From the NCBI RefSeq assembly GCF_000314855.2, contig NZ_KB233222.1:1526199-1574534 (forward strand): a stretch of DNA of 48,336 bases. The letters run 5' to 3'. The notes beneath the pieces were generated by a model. That model saw only the letters and a program-made list of their open reading frames with translations. It was not told the origin of the DNA and did not search any database. The position numbers were made by a program, and so were the translations under genes. Source of the DNA: Providencia burhodogranariea DSM 19968. GTDB lineage: Bacteria > Pseudomonadota > Gammaproteobacteria > Enterobacterales > Enterobacteriaceae. Positions 32,133-41,791 of the stretch are shown here, in pieces. Numbering within the stretch: position 1 is the first letter of the stretch; each line of letters starts with the position of its first letter.

Positions 32133-32309
32133 CGTTAACCCTTAATAAATCTACACAGCTCGATAGCTATGTAACGATAAAAATAACTCATCAGTAATAA
32201 ACAGTTATCACGATAAAAAAATATCATCTTCCCGTCTATATTCTACTGATATTATTGATGAGAAACATTAAGAATCCTTCCCTCTTTGTTATTTTTTCAA
32301 TGGTGTGTC

Positions 32310-33518
32310 ATGGCGCAGGTATCAAAGGCAAGAAGCCTGGGTAAATATTTTCTACTTTTTGATAATATGTTAGTGGTTCTAGGTTTTTTTGTCGTCTTTC
32401 CATTAATTTCAATCCGTTTTGTCGATCAGCTCGGTTGGGCTGCCGTTATTGTCGGTTTCGCCCTCGGCCTACGACAATTTGTACAACAAGGATTCGGAAT
32501 ATTTGGTGGCGCCATTGCCGACCGTTTTGGGGCAAAACCAATGATAGTCATTGGCATGTTGCTACGGGCTTGTGGCTTTGCATTTATGGCAATTGCTGAC
32601 AACCCTTGGATGCTATGGCTATCCTGTATACTATCCGCTTTAGGTGGCACGCTATTCGATCCACCCAGAACTGCGCTCGTCATCAAACTCACTCGTCCAT
32701 ATGAACGTGGACGCTTTTACTCATTACTGCTTATGCAAGACAGCGCTGGCGCGGTTATTGGTGCGCTAATTGGTAGCTGGCTACTTCAATACGACTTCCA
32801 TTATGTCTGCTGGGCAGGCGCTTTAGTCTTTATCATCGCGGCAATTTGTAATGCATTGCTATTACCGGCTTATCGGATTTCAACGGTTCGATCCCCGATT
32901 AAAGAGGGCATGGGTCGTGTTCTCAAAGATAGACGTTTTGTCACCTATGTTGTCACGCTTTCAGGTTATTTTATGCTAGCAGTGCAGGTCATGTTGATGT
33001 TCCCTATTGTCGTCAATGAACTTGCAGGCTCAGCATCTGCGGTAAAATGGATGTATGCGATTGAAGCCGCAATTTCTTTAACCTTGCTTTACCCTATCGC
33101 GCGTTGGAGTGAAAAACATTTTCGACTTGAGCAGCGTTTGATGGCTGGCTTATTTTTAATGAGTTTGAGTATGTTTCCGATTGGCATGACGAGCTCTATA
33201 CATGTTTTATTTGGTCTTATCTGCCTATTTTATTTGGGCACAGTCACAGCAGATCCTGCTAGAGAAACCTTAAGTGCTTCACTCGCTGATCCACGTGCAC
33301 GTGGAAGCTATATGGGTTTTAGCCGTTTAGGTTTAGCCTTGGGTGGTGCAGTGGGATATACTGGGGGTGGTTGGATGTATGATATTGGGCATCAATGGAA
33401 GATCCCTCAGCTACCTTGGTTTTTATTGGGGATCATTGGTTTCATTACCCTATGGGCGCTTCACAAACAATTTAACCATAAAAAAATCGAACCTGTGATA
33501 TTAACTGGCTCTAAATAA
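32310..33518 (+). CDS. mdtH: Multidrug efflux MFS transporter MdtH
   Basis: Proton-driven drug exporter with about 12 helices. From ATG 32310 the length is 402 residues, the same as E. coli MdtH, and the start [20 protein letters not shown] aligns with that protein; an earlier in-frame ATG adds eight residues without family support. The MFS motif A region is [17 protein letters not shown]. In E. coli grxB separates mdtH from yceB; here it is missing. Confidence 0.94.
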   Translation: MAQVSKARSLGKYFLLFDNMLVVLGFFVVFPLISIRFVDQLGWAAVIVGFALGLRQFVQQGFGIFGGAIADRFGAKPMIVIGMLLRACGFAFMAIADNPWMLWLSCILSALGGTLFDPPRTALVIKLTRPYERGRFYSLLLMQDSAGAVIGALIGSWLLQYDFHYVCWAGALVFIIAAICNALLLPAYRISTVRSPIKEGMGRVLKDRRFVTYVVTLSGYFMLAVQVMLMFPIVVNELAGSASAVKWMYAIEAAISLTLLYPIARWSEKHFRLEQRLMAGLFLMSLSMFPIGMTSSIHVLFGLICLFYLGTVTADPARETLSASLADPRARGSYMGFSRLGLALGGAVGYTGGGWMYDIGHQWKIPQLPWFLLGIIGFITLWALHKQFNHKKIEPVILTGSK

Positions 33519-33537
33519 TTATACATGACAAAAATAT

Positions 33538-33564
33538 GCTGACCTATATGGGTCAGCTGTTCTT
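33538..33564 (+). terminator. Terminator of mdtH
   Basis: GCTGACC / GGTCAGC (33538-33544 and 33551-33557) with a six-base loop, followed by TGTTCTT. Confidence 0.7.
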
Positions 33565-33794
33565 CAAAGCAATAGTGTTTTAATTAAGCCAATGCTAATT
33601 CTGGGATCTGTTATTTAATTAACCTCTTTTACTTAATAAAGTGCTGAAAAGATATTCTCAAAAAGTGAATAATCCTTAATAAAAGCAAATGTACATTTAA
33701 TCAGATCCAGTAAATTATTATAAAAATAAGTTCAAATGACCTTTCGCATTCTATTATAGGATAAGATAATAGTATTACGGTAAAAGGAGTATTT

Positions 33795-34355
33795 ATGAAA
33801 CAATTTATCTTGGCGGCAATGATTGGCGTTTTTGCTATATTAACGGGATGTAGCCAGCTTACTGACTTCACCATCAGTGAGAGTACTATCAACAATTATC
33901 TTGCAACTAAAGTAAAATACAACCACAACGTGGGTATTTCTGGTTTTGCAGATGCGGATATTCAATTAACTAATCTTAAATCAGAAATTGGTCGCAGTGA
34001 GCCAGGCAAAGTTGCGCTTAGTGGTGAAGCATCTGTCAATTTAGATACTTTATTGGGTAAAGCCAACGCTAAAATTGAACTAACATTGACTGCTAGCCCT
34101 TATTTTGATGCCCAAACGGGTGCTATTTACCTAAAAGAGCTTAATATTACCCAATATAAAGTCATTCCAGAAAATATGGAGACGGCTATTTCCGCAGTGA
34201 TGCCATATCTCAATAGCTCGCTCGGGACGTTCTTCTCAACACAACCTGTGTATGTGTTAAATCCTGAAAATGGCGCAGCTGAAGCAACAGCAAGAAAATT
34301 AGCTAAAGGGCTTGAAATTAAACCGGGTAAACTTGTCATTCCTTTAATGGATTAA
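33795..34355 (+). CDS. yceB: DUF1439 lipoprotein YceB
   Basis: 186-residue outer-membrane-type lipoprotein: the signal ends in the lipobox LTGC (Cys19), and serine after it suggests outer membrane sorting. The remainder is a DUF1439 domain of the tubular lipid-binding-like fold (ISESTINNYLATKV, ELTLTASPYF). AAGGAG lies 6 bases before the ATG. The cellular role is unknown. Confidence 0.92.
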   Translation: MKQFILAAMIGVFAILTGCSQLTDFTISESTINNYLATKVKYNHNVGISGFADADIQLTNLKSEIGRSEPGKVALSGEASVNLDTLLGKANAKIELTLTASPYFDAQTGAIYLKELNITQYKVIPENMETAISAVMPYLNSSLGTFFSTQPVYVLNPENGAAEATARKLAKGLEIKPGKLVIPLMD

Positions 34356-34388
34356 TGTCCATAAATTATTTCGATTGATAAGAGCACG

Positions 34389-34419
34389 AAAGGCAACAGA
34401 TTGATCTGTTGCCTTTTTT
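34389..34419 (+). terminator. Terminator of yceB
   Basis: AAAGGCAACAGA / TCTGTTGCCTTT (34389-34400 and 34405-34416) is a perfect 12-bp stem with a four-base loop, followed by TTT. Confidence 0.92.
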
Positions 34420-34491
34420 GTTTGATAAAAATTTCTTATCATGAAACTCGTGGCATGTCACAAAAGCATCATTGCTAAAAACGTGACGCTG

Positions 34492-35037
34492 TCACTCAGT
34501 CTCTAATTCATCTCGTAATACAATCACCGCATCACGAGCAATTTGTGCTAATGTTCGATAGAATGCAGTTGTCGCATGCGCTTCCATTTTACCCAAAAAT
34601 GTACCATACCAACTTAAAATAAAACTATCAAAAAGCTCAATTTGCGCAGCAGTTTCATCTTCAGCGGCTTGATCTTCGAGCCAAGATGCAGAGAGTAGCA
34701 ACGCACCAAAAGCATCGGTTCTCGCATTCGTTAGAGACATTCCTCTTTCAACCAAAAACTCACGAACTTCAGCTTCTGCGATTTCTTCGTCATAATCATG
34801 TGCTAGCGCTGATACTGAAGGCGTCTCACCTCCAAATAAAGCTTGGTAGTCTAAGATGATGGCAGGCATATCGACAGATTTAGCCATACGAGCCCACAGG
34901 TCATCTTGCTCTAATGGCCAAGAATCCTTGAGTTTGTCTTGCGCTATCAGATCAATCAGCGGTTTTACAAGGCTATCATCAGGAGAACGCTGAAAAAGTG
35001 TTCCCAAAATACGGCAGACGATTGAAAATTCGTTCAT
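34492..35037 (-). CDS. ycdY: TorD-family chaperone YcdY
   Basis: 181-residue all-helical chaperone. It aligns along its whole length with E. coli YcdY (MNEFSIVCRILGTLFQRSPD at the start, LLLSASWLEDQAAEDE in the middle, FLGKMEAHATTAFYRTLAQI near the end). YcdY helps mature the zinc phosphatase YcdX and affects swarming in E. coli. In E. coli ycdX separates it from ghrA; here only 199 bases lie between them. Confidence 0.92.
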   Translation of the reverse strand: MNEFSIVCRILGTLFQRSPDDSLVKPLIDLIAQDKLKDSWPLEQDDLWARMAKSVDMPAIILDYQALFGGETPSVSALAHDYDEEIAEAEVREFLVERGMSLTNARTDAFGALLLSASWLEDQAAEDETAAQIELFDSFILSWYGTFLGKMEAHATTAFYRTLAQIARDAVIVLRDELETE

Positions 35038-35236
35038 TTACGGTTCCTATTTTTGCATTTATACACAAAATAATCCGCGTTGCGTGCAGAGAGCAAGCGA
35101 AGCCATTCCGATGAACATTAATAACTATGTTGCGAGGGTTGCTAAGCTTAATTCTCTTTTGACAACACATACCCGACAATTTGATGAATAACGGGTATAT
35201 TTTATATTATTCAGAGTGAATTAAATGCATTATACC

Positions 35237-36178
35237 CTAATAACCCCGTTTCATATCAACGATCGCAACAGGCTGTTGCCCATTTTCAATTCGTTTAATA
35301 TTATTGCTGATCATATCCATGGCTTCTTGCGGTAATGTAATCGCCGCCACATGAGGTGTTATCGCCACGCGTGGATGTGTCCAGAATGGATGCATTTGAG
35401 GTAATGGCTCACTGGCAAATACATCCAGTGAAGCACCTGCCACTTGCCCAGACTCAAGTGCCGCCAGCAAGTCTTGCTCGATTAAATGAGAACCACGCGC
35501 CAGATTAATAATATAAGCATTTTTTTGTAACTGACTAAATAGGTTCTGATTGAGTATACCGATTGTTTCGGGTGTGCTTGGTAGCAAATTGATAATGACT
35601 CGCGTTCCTTGCAAAAAGTCACTCAGCTGGTCTTGTCCATAATAACTTTTCACTTTATCGAGCTGCTTCTCACTACGACTCCAAGTTCTGACATGAAAAC
35701 CAAACTCGACTAATCTCTTAGCGACAGCCTGCCCAAGCGCACCTGCGCCCATCACACCCACGACAAATTCTTCGTGCTGATAAGCGGGTAGTGGCTTCCA
35801 TTGGCGCTGTGATTGGAATTGACGGTATTCATCCATTCGACGAAAATAATAGAGTACTTTTGCCATCGCATACTCTTCCATCTGCAAAGCCATGCCCGTA
35901 TCTTCTAAACGCATCAACGGTACGCCCATAGGTAAAGTACCCGGGTTTTCTTGCTCTTGCTTCAAAATTGCATCAACACCCGCCCCTAAGGCGAAAATAC
36001 CTTTCAGATCACTTCGACCTGCTAAGCATTCATAAGGAGGCAACCATACCATAGCGTAATCAGCGCTTTGTTTATCACCTCTGACCCATTGGCGAATGTT
36101 AGCCTCTGGAAGCCTAGCCTTCATGCCCTCTATCCACTCATTAGCGTCAAAAAATGGATGATAAAATAGAATATTCAT
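35237..36178 (-). CDS. ghrA: Glyoxylate/hydroxypyruvate reductase A
   Basis: NADPH-dependent D-2-hydroxyacid dehydrogenase reducing glyoxylate and hydroxypyruvate. 313 residues. The Rossmann motif is GVMGAGALGQAVAKRL, the substrate arginine lies in INLARGSHLI, and the catalytic histidine in ITPHVAAITLP. It lies just before tRNA-Ser-GGA, as ghrA does beside serX in E. coli. Confidence 0.95.
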   Translation of the reverse strand: MNILFYHPFFDANEWIEGMKARLPEANIRQWVRGDKQSADYAMVWLPPYECLAGRSDLKGIFALGAGVDAILKQEQENPGTLPMGVPLMRLEDTGMALQMEEYAMAKVLYYFRRMDEYRQFQSQRQWKPLPAYQHEEFVVGVMGAGALGQAVAKRLVEFGFHVRTWSRSEKQLDKVKSYYGQDQLSDFLQGTRVIINLLPSTPETIGILNQNLFSQLQKNAYIINLARGSHLIEQDLLAALESGQVAGASLDVFASEPLPQMHPFWTHPRVAITPHVAAITLPQEAMDMISNNIKRIENGQQPVAIVDMKRGY

Positions 36179-36410
36179 GACAACTCCTCTTGTGTTTTCA
36201 ACAGAGTGTTCCGAAAAAAGCTTATTTTCAAGTGAATACAGTGAGTAAGCGCAGTGGTGATTAGCGTTTTGTTAAGCCGTTAACGAATTTTACAATAAAG
36301 ACTTGAAGTTTTTATTAAACAAAGAATGGCCACCTAAGATTAGATAATAATCAAATTGATTTATATTTAGCTAAACAAACCATAAAACAGGAAAAAGCGC
36401 AAATAGGGAG

Positions 36411-36439
36411 TTGACGGAAGCCGTGCTTTTCCCTATAGT
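36411..36439 (+). promoter_or_regulatory. Promoter of tRNA-Ser
   Basis: TTGACG (36411-36416), a 17-base spacer and TATAGT (36434-36439), followed by a GC-rich discriminator (AGCGCCCC), the pattern of stringently controlled stable RNA promoters. Confidence 0.8.
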
Positions 36440-36496
36440 AGCGCCCCGTTGCAGGACAAGTTTTTATCTCAGTTTTGCGGCAAGATTTAAAAATAC

Positions 36497-36586
36497 GGTG
36501 AGGTGTCCGAGAGGCTGAAGGAGCACGCCTGGAAAGTGTGTATACGTGAGAACGTATCGAGGGTTCGAACCCCTCTCTCACCGCCA
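36497..36586 (+). tRNA. serX: tRNA-Ser (GGA)
   Basis: 90-base class II tRNA with an encoded CCA. Acceptor GGTGAGG pairs with TCTCACC, the anticodon GGA is at 36531-36533 in loop CTGGAAA, there is a long variable arm, and the T loop is GGTTCGAACC. It reads UCC/UCU codons. Position beside ghrA matches E. coli serX; the symbol rests on that. Confidence 0.95.
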
Positions 36587-36883
36587 TTTTTAAATTATCT
36601 AATTTATACCCACTACTCTTATTTTATCTCTGAATGACCATTCCTTATAATTACTTTATCGTGAATAAAATCGATATTTATAGATTATCTATTTCTATTA
36701 TTCTGCATTATTATTGTCAACTTTAGATTGAAGACTGACTCATTAGCGAGTTTTTCATCTTTCATTCTCAATACAGTAGCCACTACGCATATTTTAAATA
36801 AACAGATAATGGCAATCAAACTAAGCCAAGTATCAATAATATCCTAAAAAAACTAAACTAATTCGACTCAAGTTATATACAGA
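36587..36883. other. Intergenic region after tRNA-Ser
   Basis: AT-rich, starting with TTTTT right after the CCA. No copy of the tRNA 3' end, integrase or hairpin is visible, so there is no sign of an integrated element here. Confidence 0.5.
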
Positions 36884-38368
36884 TCAGTGATGAACGACCC
36901 AAATTACTTTTGTCTGTGTATATTGTTCGAAAGCTTCTAATCCTTTGTCTTTGCCGCCAAAACCGGATTGCTTAAAACCACCAAATGGCGTGGTAATATT
37001 TCCTTCACTAAAACCGTTCACGGAAACAGTACCCGCATTGATCCGACGTGCAACATTCATTACTCGATGTATATTTTGGCTATAAAATGAAGCTGCTAAT
37101 CCATAATGAGTATTATTGGCTAATTCTATCGCTTCTTCATCCGTGGAGAACGCAGTAACCGCTAGGAGTGGACCGAAAACTTCATGTTGAAATATCGACA
37201 TATCAGGTGTTACATTATCGAAAATAGTCGGTTCGATATACCAACCACTCCCAAGTTCACTGAAGATCTTTCCCCCTGTGACAAGCTTAGCGCCTTCACT
37301 CAATGAGAGTTCAATAAAAGATTTCACTTTTTCAAAATGCACTTTTTCAACCATCGGCCCAATAGAAACAGACTCATCCATTGGATTTCCGATTTTCCAC
37401 TTTGTCGCGGCTGCGACTAACTTATCTAATAATTTTTCTCGCACACTTTCATGAACGATTAGACGAGAACCGCAACTACAGTTTTCGCTCATGTTCCAAA
37501 ATGCGGCTGCCATAATATGAGGTACTGCTGCATCAAGATCTGCATCCGCAAAAACGACTTGTGGACTTTTACCACCGCATTCCAACACAATTTCTTTTAA
37601 ATTACTTTCGGCTGAATATTTAAGGAATAAACGACCCACCTCAGTTGAACCTGTGAATGACACAATATCAATATCCACATGCCTTCCTATCGCTTCGCCT
37701 GCATTTTCACCCAATCCGCAAATCAAGCTTAATGCACCTTTTGGAACGCCTGCTTCATAAGCTAATTCAACCATACGGTAAGCGCTAAGTGATGTTAGCT
37801 CTGCAGGCTTAACAATCACGGAGTTACCGACGGCCAATGCAGGTGCAACCTTCCATGCGAACATTTGCGCTGGGAAATTCCAAGGTAATACAGCCCCCAC
37901 AACACCAATAGGCTCATGAACAATCAATCCAAGCTCCTGCTGGCTAGTCGGTGCAACTTTACCAAACATTTTGTCTAATGCTTCTGCATACCAATAAAAA
38001 GTATCAACTGTAGCAGGCATGTCTGTATTTAGGCATTCGGTGATGGGCTTGCCTGCATCGATGCAATCAAGTGCCGCCAGCTCCTCACTGTGAAACTCAA
38101 TCAAACTGGCCCAGCGTAGCATGACTTGTTTACGCTCTTGGGGGGATAACCCCTGCCAACTCCCGCTATTAAATGCATTTCTCGCAACTAATACCGCAGC
38201 ATGAACATCTTCAGCTTGCCCGTTAGCAATAAAGCCAATTAGCGAATCATCAATTGGCGTTCGGTTTTCGAGCTTAATTCCACTATCTTGATAACCTTCA
38301 ATCAAATTTCCTGCCCAAAGTTTCCCTGCGTGGGCGTGTTCAAATACCTGTTCTTTAGTCTTTTTCAT
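36884..38368 (-). CDS. Aldehyde dehydrogenase (PuuC/KauB-like)
   Basis: 494-residue NAD(P)-dependent aldehyde dehydrogenase. VLPWNFP holds the oxyanion Asn164, FTGSTEVGR is the cofactor loop, Glu263 lies in LECGGKSPQ and the catalytic Cys297 in SENCSCGSR. ENCS with that context is common in enzymes for polyamine-derived aldehydes (PuuC, KauB), which is the best guess for the substrate. GAGG lies 8 bases before the ATG. It stands alone; no other putrescine-pathway gene is near. Confidence 0.88.
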   Translation of the reverse strand: MKKTKEQVFEHAHAGKLWAGNLIEGYQDSGIKLENRTPIDDSLIGFIANGQAEDVHAAVLVARNAFNSGSWQGLSPQERKQVMLRWASLIEFHSEELAALDCIDAGKPITECLNTDMPATVDTFYWYAEALDKMFGKVAPTSQQELGLIVHEPIGVVGAVLPWNFPAQMFAWKVAPALAVGNSVIVKPAELTSLSAYRMVELAYEAGVPKGALSLICGLGENAGEAIGRHVDIDIVSFTGSTEVGRLFLKYSAESNLKEIVLECGGKSPQVVFADADLDAAVPHIMAAAFWNMSENCSCGSRLIVHESVREKLLDKLVAAATKWKIGNPMDESVSIGPMVEKVHFEKVKSFIELSLSEGAKLVTGGKIFSELGSGWYIEPTIFDNVTPDMSIFQHEVFGPLLAVTAFSTDEEAIELANNTHYGLAASFYSQNIHRVMNVARRINAGTVSVNGFSEGNITTPFGGFKQSGFGGKDKGLEAFEQYTQTKVIWVVHH

Positions 38369-39013
38369 TGGTATGGCCTCTACGATTTAATCAAGGAAAG
38401 AAATGAGTGCTGTGGCTCTTTTGATAAATTGAACAAAGGTATTCTGCAGGCTCAACATCGGCAGTACCTTTGATACAGCCTATTTTTACTATTGGATTGT
38501 AATTGCTACTGTAACTACGCCAACTTCTGCTACGGGGACTGGGATCAATTATCGCTAATGATAACAATAGACATTTTAGATATTGGAATTATCGGTTCAC
38601 TTCGGTGTTACTCGACTACCAATGCATTGAATGTTTCTGCTAAAAGCAGGTTTTAAGCAGTGATATAATAAAACAACAAGCCCTATCGAATTATGCCCAC
38701 ATCACCATAAGTAGCCTTGTTTATTGAAAAAAATTATTAAACGTGTCGCTAACATGCAGCATATGTGTCGATTATCCCTATTTGAGTATATAACTTGTTC
38801 AGCTTACAGCCTCGGTTTATATGAGTTGTTAACAAAATAATTCTTATTATTAAATATTATCTATAATCCGATGTGTATTAAGAGAAATACATATTGTTGA
38901 TTTTTACTGACTATGGCGTTATTGATATACCTGCTATCCGCCTTGCGCTGCTTCTCCGTTATTTTTAACAGCTCTAGTATATCCCTCAGAAATGTCACAA
39001 CATGGGGATTATC
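38369..39013. other. Divergent intergenic region between ALDH and MFS genes
   Basis: About 645 bases. A small dyad TGTATT / AATACA lies near 38880. No coding frame or RNA gene can be supported; it should contain both promoters. Confidence 0.45.
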
Positions 39014-40408
39014 GTGAACGACAATCATTCATTAAAACCTTACTTAGCTGCACTGGCTTTACCTATTTTTCTTTCATCTTTAAGCACCAGTATTGCTAAT
39101 ATTGCACTACCAGTACTAACTATTGCCTTTGAAACTTCTTTTTTCAAAGTTCAATGGGTTGTAGTTGCATATCTTGTCAGTTTAACAAGTGCCACTATTA
39201 TTACAGGAAGTATTGGTGACAGACTCAATCGCCGAGCTGTTCTTATCGGCGCCACCTTACTTTTTATTGGTTCTTCAATTTTGTGTGCTCTTTCACCAAC
39301 CATAAATTGGCTAATCACCTTTCGCCTCTTCCAAGGTATTGCAGCAGCAGCAATGATCAATACAACAATGGCACTAATCGCAGGATTAAATACTAAGCAT
39401 GGTAATGGTGTCGCTATGGGATGGATAGGTTCATTATCTGCGATCGGTACTGCCACAGGGCCTACGTTGGGTGGATTTCTAATTGGACTTTGGGGATGGC
39501 AATCCATTTTCTTAATTAATATTCCAGTCGCACTGATTGCTCTTGGGTTAATTATTCGTTTTATCGAGCCTCAACCTATAAATCACCTTCAAAAAAAACC
39601 AATTGATAAATTAGGCATCAGTGTATTAACACTGGCTATTATCACTTATGCTTTTAGCATGACCTATTGGAGTCAATATAGCGTTGTATTACTGTTAATT
39701 TCATTGAGTTGTTTCGTATTTTTTATATTGATTGAGCGCCGTATCGCCTTTCCAATTATTTCAATTAGCTTATTAAAACAGCCATCACTATTTGTCGGTG
39801 CGATACTCAGCCTCTTAGTTTCTAGCGTTATGATGACAACATTAATTGTTGGCCCTTTTTATTTACTCCATAAGCTAGCATTATCCCCATGGCAAGTTGG
39901 GTTGGTGCTGTCATTTGGGCCAGCCATTGCTGCAAGTTTTGGGATCCCAGCGGGTAAATTAGTCGATAAATTTGGCGCTAATACATTAGTGTCCTTTGCA
40001 CTGCTATTGATGTTATCGGGTTTCACCTTATTCTCCACTTTCACCCATCATCTTACTGTATGGGTTTATATAATTTTCATCGCCATAATTACTACTGGCT
40101 ATGCCATATTCCAGACAGCCAATAACACCAGTATTTTATTTAGTGTTGAATCAAATGAAAAAGGATTGCTTGCAGGTATTATTAACCTTTCTCGCAATAT
40201 AGGGCTGATTAATGGTGCAACATTAATGGGAAGCTTATTTTCACTGTTTACGGGCAGTACAGTAAAAAATACGTTAGTGCCTGATAATATTGCACATGGC
40301 TTTATGTTAATCTTTGGCATCGACGCTTGCATAATACTATTCGCTTTTTTGTTAGCACTATGGCACCAAAAACAGGCTAACAAAAGGAAGACTTTCGAAG
40401 ATTGTTGA
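39014..40408 (+). CDS. MFS drug efflux transporter, DHA2 (14-helix) family
   Basis: 464-residue QacA/EmrB/Smv-like proton antiporter. Fourteen hydrophobic segments are visible. Motif A is TGSIGDRLNRRAVLIG, motif C is GTATGPTLGGFLIG, and FLINIPVALIAL follows, as in DHA2 exporters. GTG 39014 has GGGGA 5-6 bases upstream; an ATG 12 bases earlier is possible but has no ribosome site. A LysR regulator follows 51 bases later on the same strand and may control it. The substrate cannot be told from sequence. Confidence 0.88.
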   Translation: MNDNHSLKPYLAALALPIFLSSLSTSIANIALPVLTIAFETSFFKVQWVVVAYLVSLTSATIITGSIGDRLNRRAVLIGATLLFIGSSILCALSPTINWLITFRLFQGIAAAAMINTTMALIAGLNTKHGNGVAMGWIGSLSAIGTATGPTLGGFLIGLWGWQSIFLINIPVALIALGLIIRFIEPQPINHLQKKPIDKLGISVLTLAIITYAFSMTYWSQYSVVLLLISLSCFVFFILIERRIAFPIISISLLKQPSLFVGAILSLLVSSVMMTTLIVGPFYLLHKLALSPWQVGLVLSFGPAIAASFGIPAGKLVDKFGANTLVSFALLLMLSGFTLFSTFTHHLTVWVYIIFIAIITTGYAIFQTANNTSILFSVESNEKGLLAGIINLSRNIGLINGATLMGSLFSLFTGSTVKNTLVPDNIAHGFMLIFGIDACIILFAFLLALWHQKQANKRKTFEDC

Positions 40409-40459
40409 CCTTTAACGCTTATTTTTCGGTATATGGTCAACAGCAATACAACTTGAAGT

Positions 40460-41374
40460 ATGGCAGGTATGAATATGTTAAAAATTGACCTAAATTTATT
40501 AGTGGTACTAAATGCATTACTGACAGAATGCAATATCACTAGAGCCGCCCAAAAACAGAATTTGAGTGTTTCCGCAATGAGCCGAGCAGTCAATCGTTTA
40601 CGTATATCTTTAAATGACCCTATATTGGTAAAGTCTGGCCGAAATATGGTACTCACCCCTTATGCGTTGGGTATTCGTGCTCAAGTCGTGCAACTAGTTC
40701 ATCAACTCGATCAAGTTTTCACTTTACCAAACCAACTTGATTTACAGTCATTAACCCGATTATTTACTTTACGTGCATCTGCTGGTTTCGCAGAAAATTA
40801 TGGGGCTGCATTATTAGCCTTTATGCGCGAACAAGCGCCAAATAGCACTCTACGGATTATCAGTAAAGAGATCAAACAAGGAAAATTACTTAAGCAGGGT
40901 GAGATAGATGCTGAAATATCCGTTATCAGTAATAAGACTGAACCCGATATGAAAAGCCGTTTTTTATTTTCTGATCGCTTAATTGGTGCAGTTCAGCTAA
41001 CGCACCCATTAGCAGATCAACCAATTACATTCGATAACCTGACCACTTTTGATTTTATTGGTGTGCATCGCCAGCCTGAATTTACTGCTGAACAGTTAGA
41101 TGATTGTGCATGTAGCGCAATCGGGCTCATTAAGCCCCCCATATTAACCGTGACTGGTTTTTCCACTGCATTAGCAGTCGTACAAGATAGCCAGCTCATT
41201 GCTATTGTTCCCGAACGATTTACTCATAATCTCCGTAAGCCATTATTTAGCTTTGTATTACCTTATAAAGTACCATCTATTAATATCTCACTATTATGGC
41301 ATCCAAGAATGAATAATGACCTCGCACACAAATGGTTCCGAGAATGCATTTTACACGTGTGCCAAGAGCAGTAA
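40460..41374 (+). CDS. LysR-family transcriptional regulator
   Basis: 304 residues: N-terminal winged helix (LLVVLNALLTECNITRAAQK, then LSVSAMSRAVNRLR) and a C-terminal co-inducer domain. It belongs to the LysR group starting IDLNLLVVL, like NodD/LeuO-type members. ATGs at codons 4 and 6 are alternative starts; AGGT lies 8 bases before the third. It is probably cotranscribed with the upstream efflux gene. Confidence 0.9.
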   Translation: MAGMNMLKIDLNLLVVLNALLTECNITRAAQKQNLSVSAMSRAVNRLRISLNDPILVKSGRNMVLTPYALGIRAQVVQLVHQLDQVFTLPNQLDLQSLTRLFTLRASAGFAENYGAALLAFMREQAPNSTLRIISKEIKQGKLLKQGEIDAEISVISNKTEPDMKSRFLFSDRLIGAVQLTHPLADQPITFDNLTTFDFIGVHRQPEFTAEQLDDCACSAIGLIKPPILTVTGFSTALAVVQDSQLIAIVPERFTHNLRKPLFSFVLPYKVPSINISLLWHPRMNNDLAHKWFRECILHVCQEQ

Positions 41375-41725
41375 TAAACGCCACTGAAAATTAAAATATC
41401 ATTTAATATCAGTTTATTAGCGTTATTTTTTACGTGTTTTTTTATTTTCCGCTCTCTACTCATCAGGCATATCCAGCATAAATTGTGTTACAGATGTTCG
41501 TAATACATCACTAAAAACACAGGCGATATATCTTAAAGTATGACGCATCTAGATGCGCTAACTTAGGACAGCTCTTATTGTAGTCTAATGATAATGGGGT
41601 ATTGATATATAGCCATAATTTTTCAAGCTGCATAGTTGTAGACGACGTTCAGGTACCCATATTACATAGTCCATTCGTATTCACTGGGCATCTTTATAGG
41701 AATAGCGTCGCTTGTTGTCTACCTG
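41375..41725. other. Intergenic region upstream of the ynb locus
   Basis: Holds an imperfect inverted pair GTAGAC-GACG (41638-41647) and CGTCG...GTCTAC (41706-41722), which could be a small structured repeat. No gene is seen. Confidence 0.45.
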
Positions 41726-41745
41726 TATCTAAAATTATTTAGATA
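41726..41745. promoter_or_regulatory. Palindrome upstream of ynbA
   Basis: TATCTAAA-N4-TTTAGATA is a perfect 8-bp inverted repeat, 46 bases before the ynbA ATG. Its size and place fit an operator for a dimeric regulator. Confidence 0.5.
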
Positions 41746-41791
41746 TACATATATTTTCAGCATTGTTAATAAGATCAGCAAGGATGAACGA

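Noticed and set aside
36351-36587. Minus-strand frame over the tRNA-Ser gene
   Set aside because: It reads through the complement of the tRNA, a common spurious call.
39151-39507. 118-codon minus-strand frame opposite the MFS gene
   Set aside because: Antisense shadow; no start signal or known family.
40099-40656. 185-codon minus-strand open frame across the MFS/LysR junction
   Set aside because: Antisense to two well-supported genes; composition is that of a mirror of membrane-protein codons and no ribosome site is seen.
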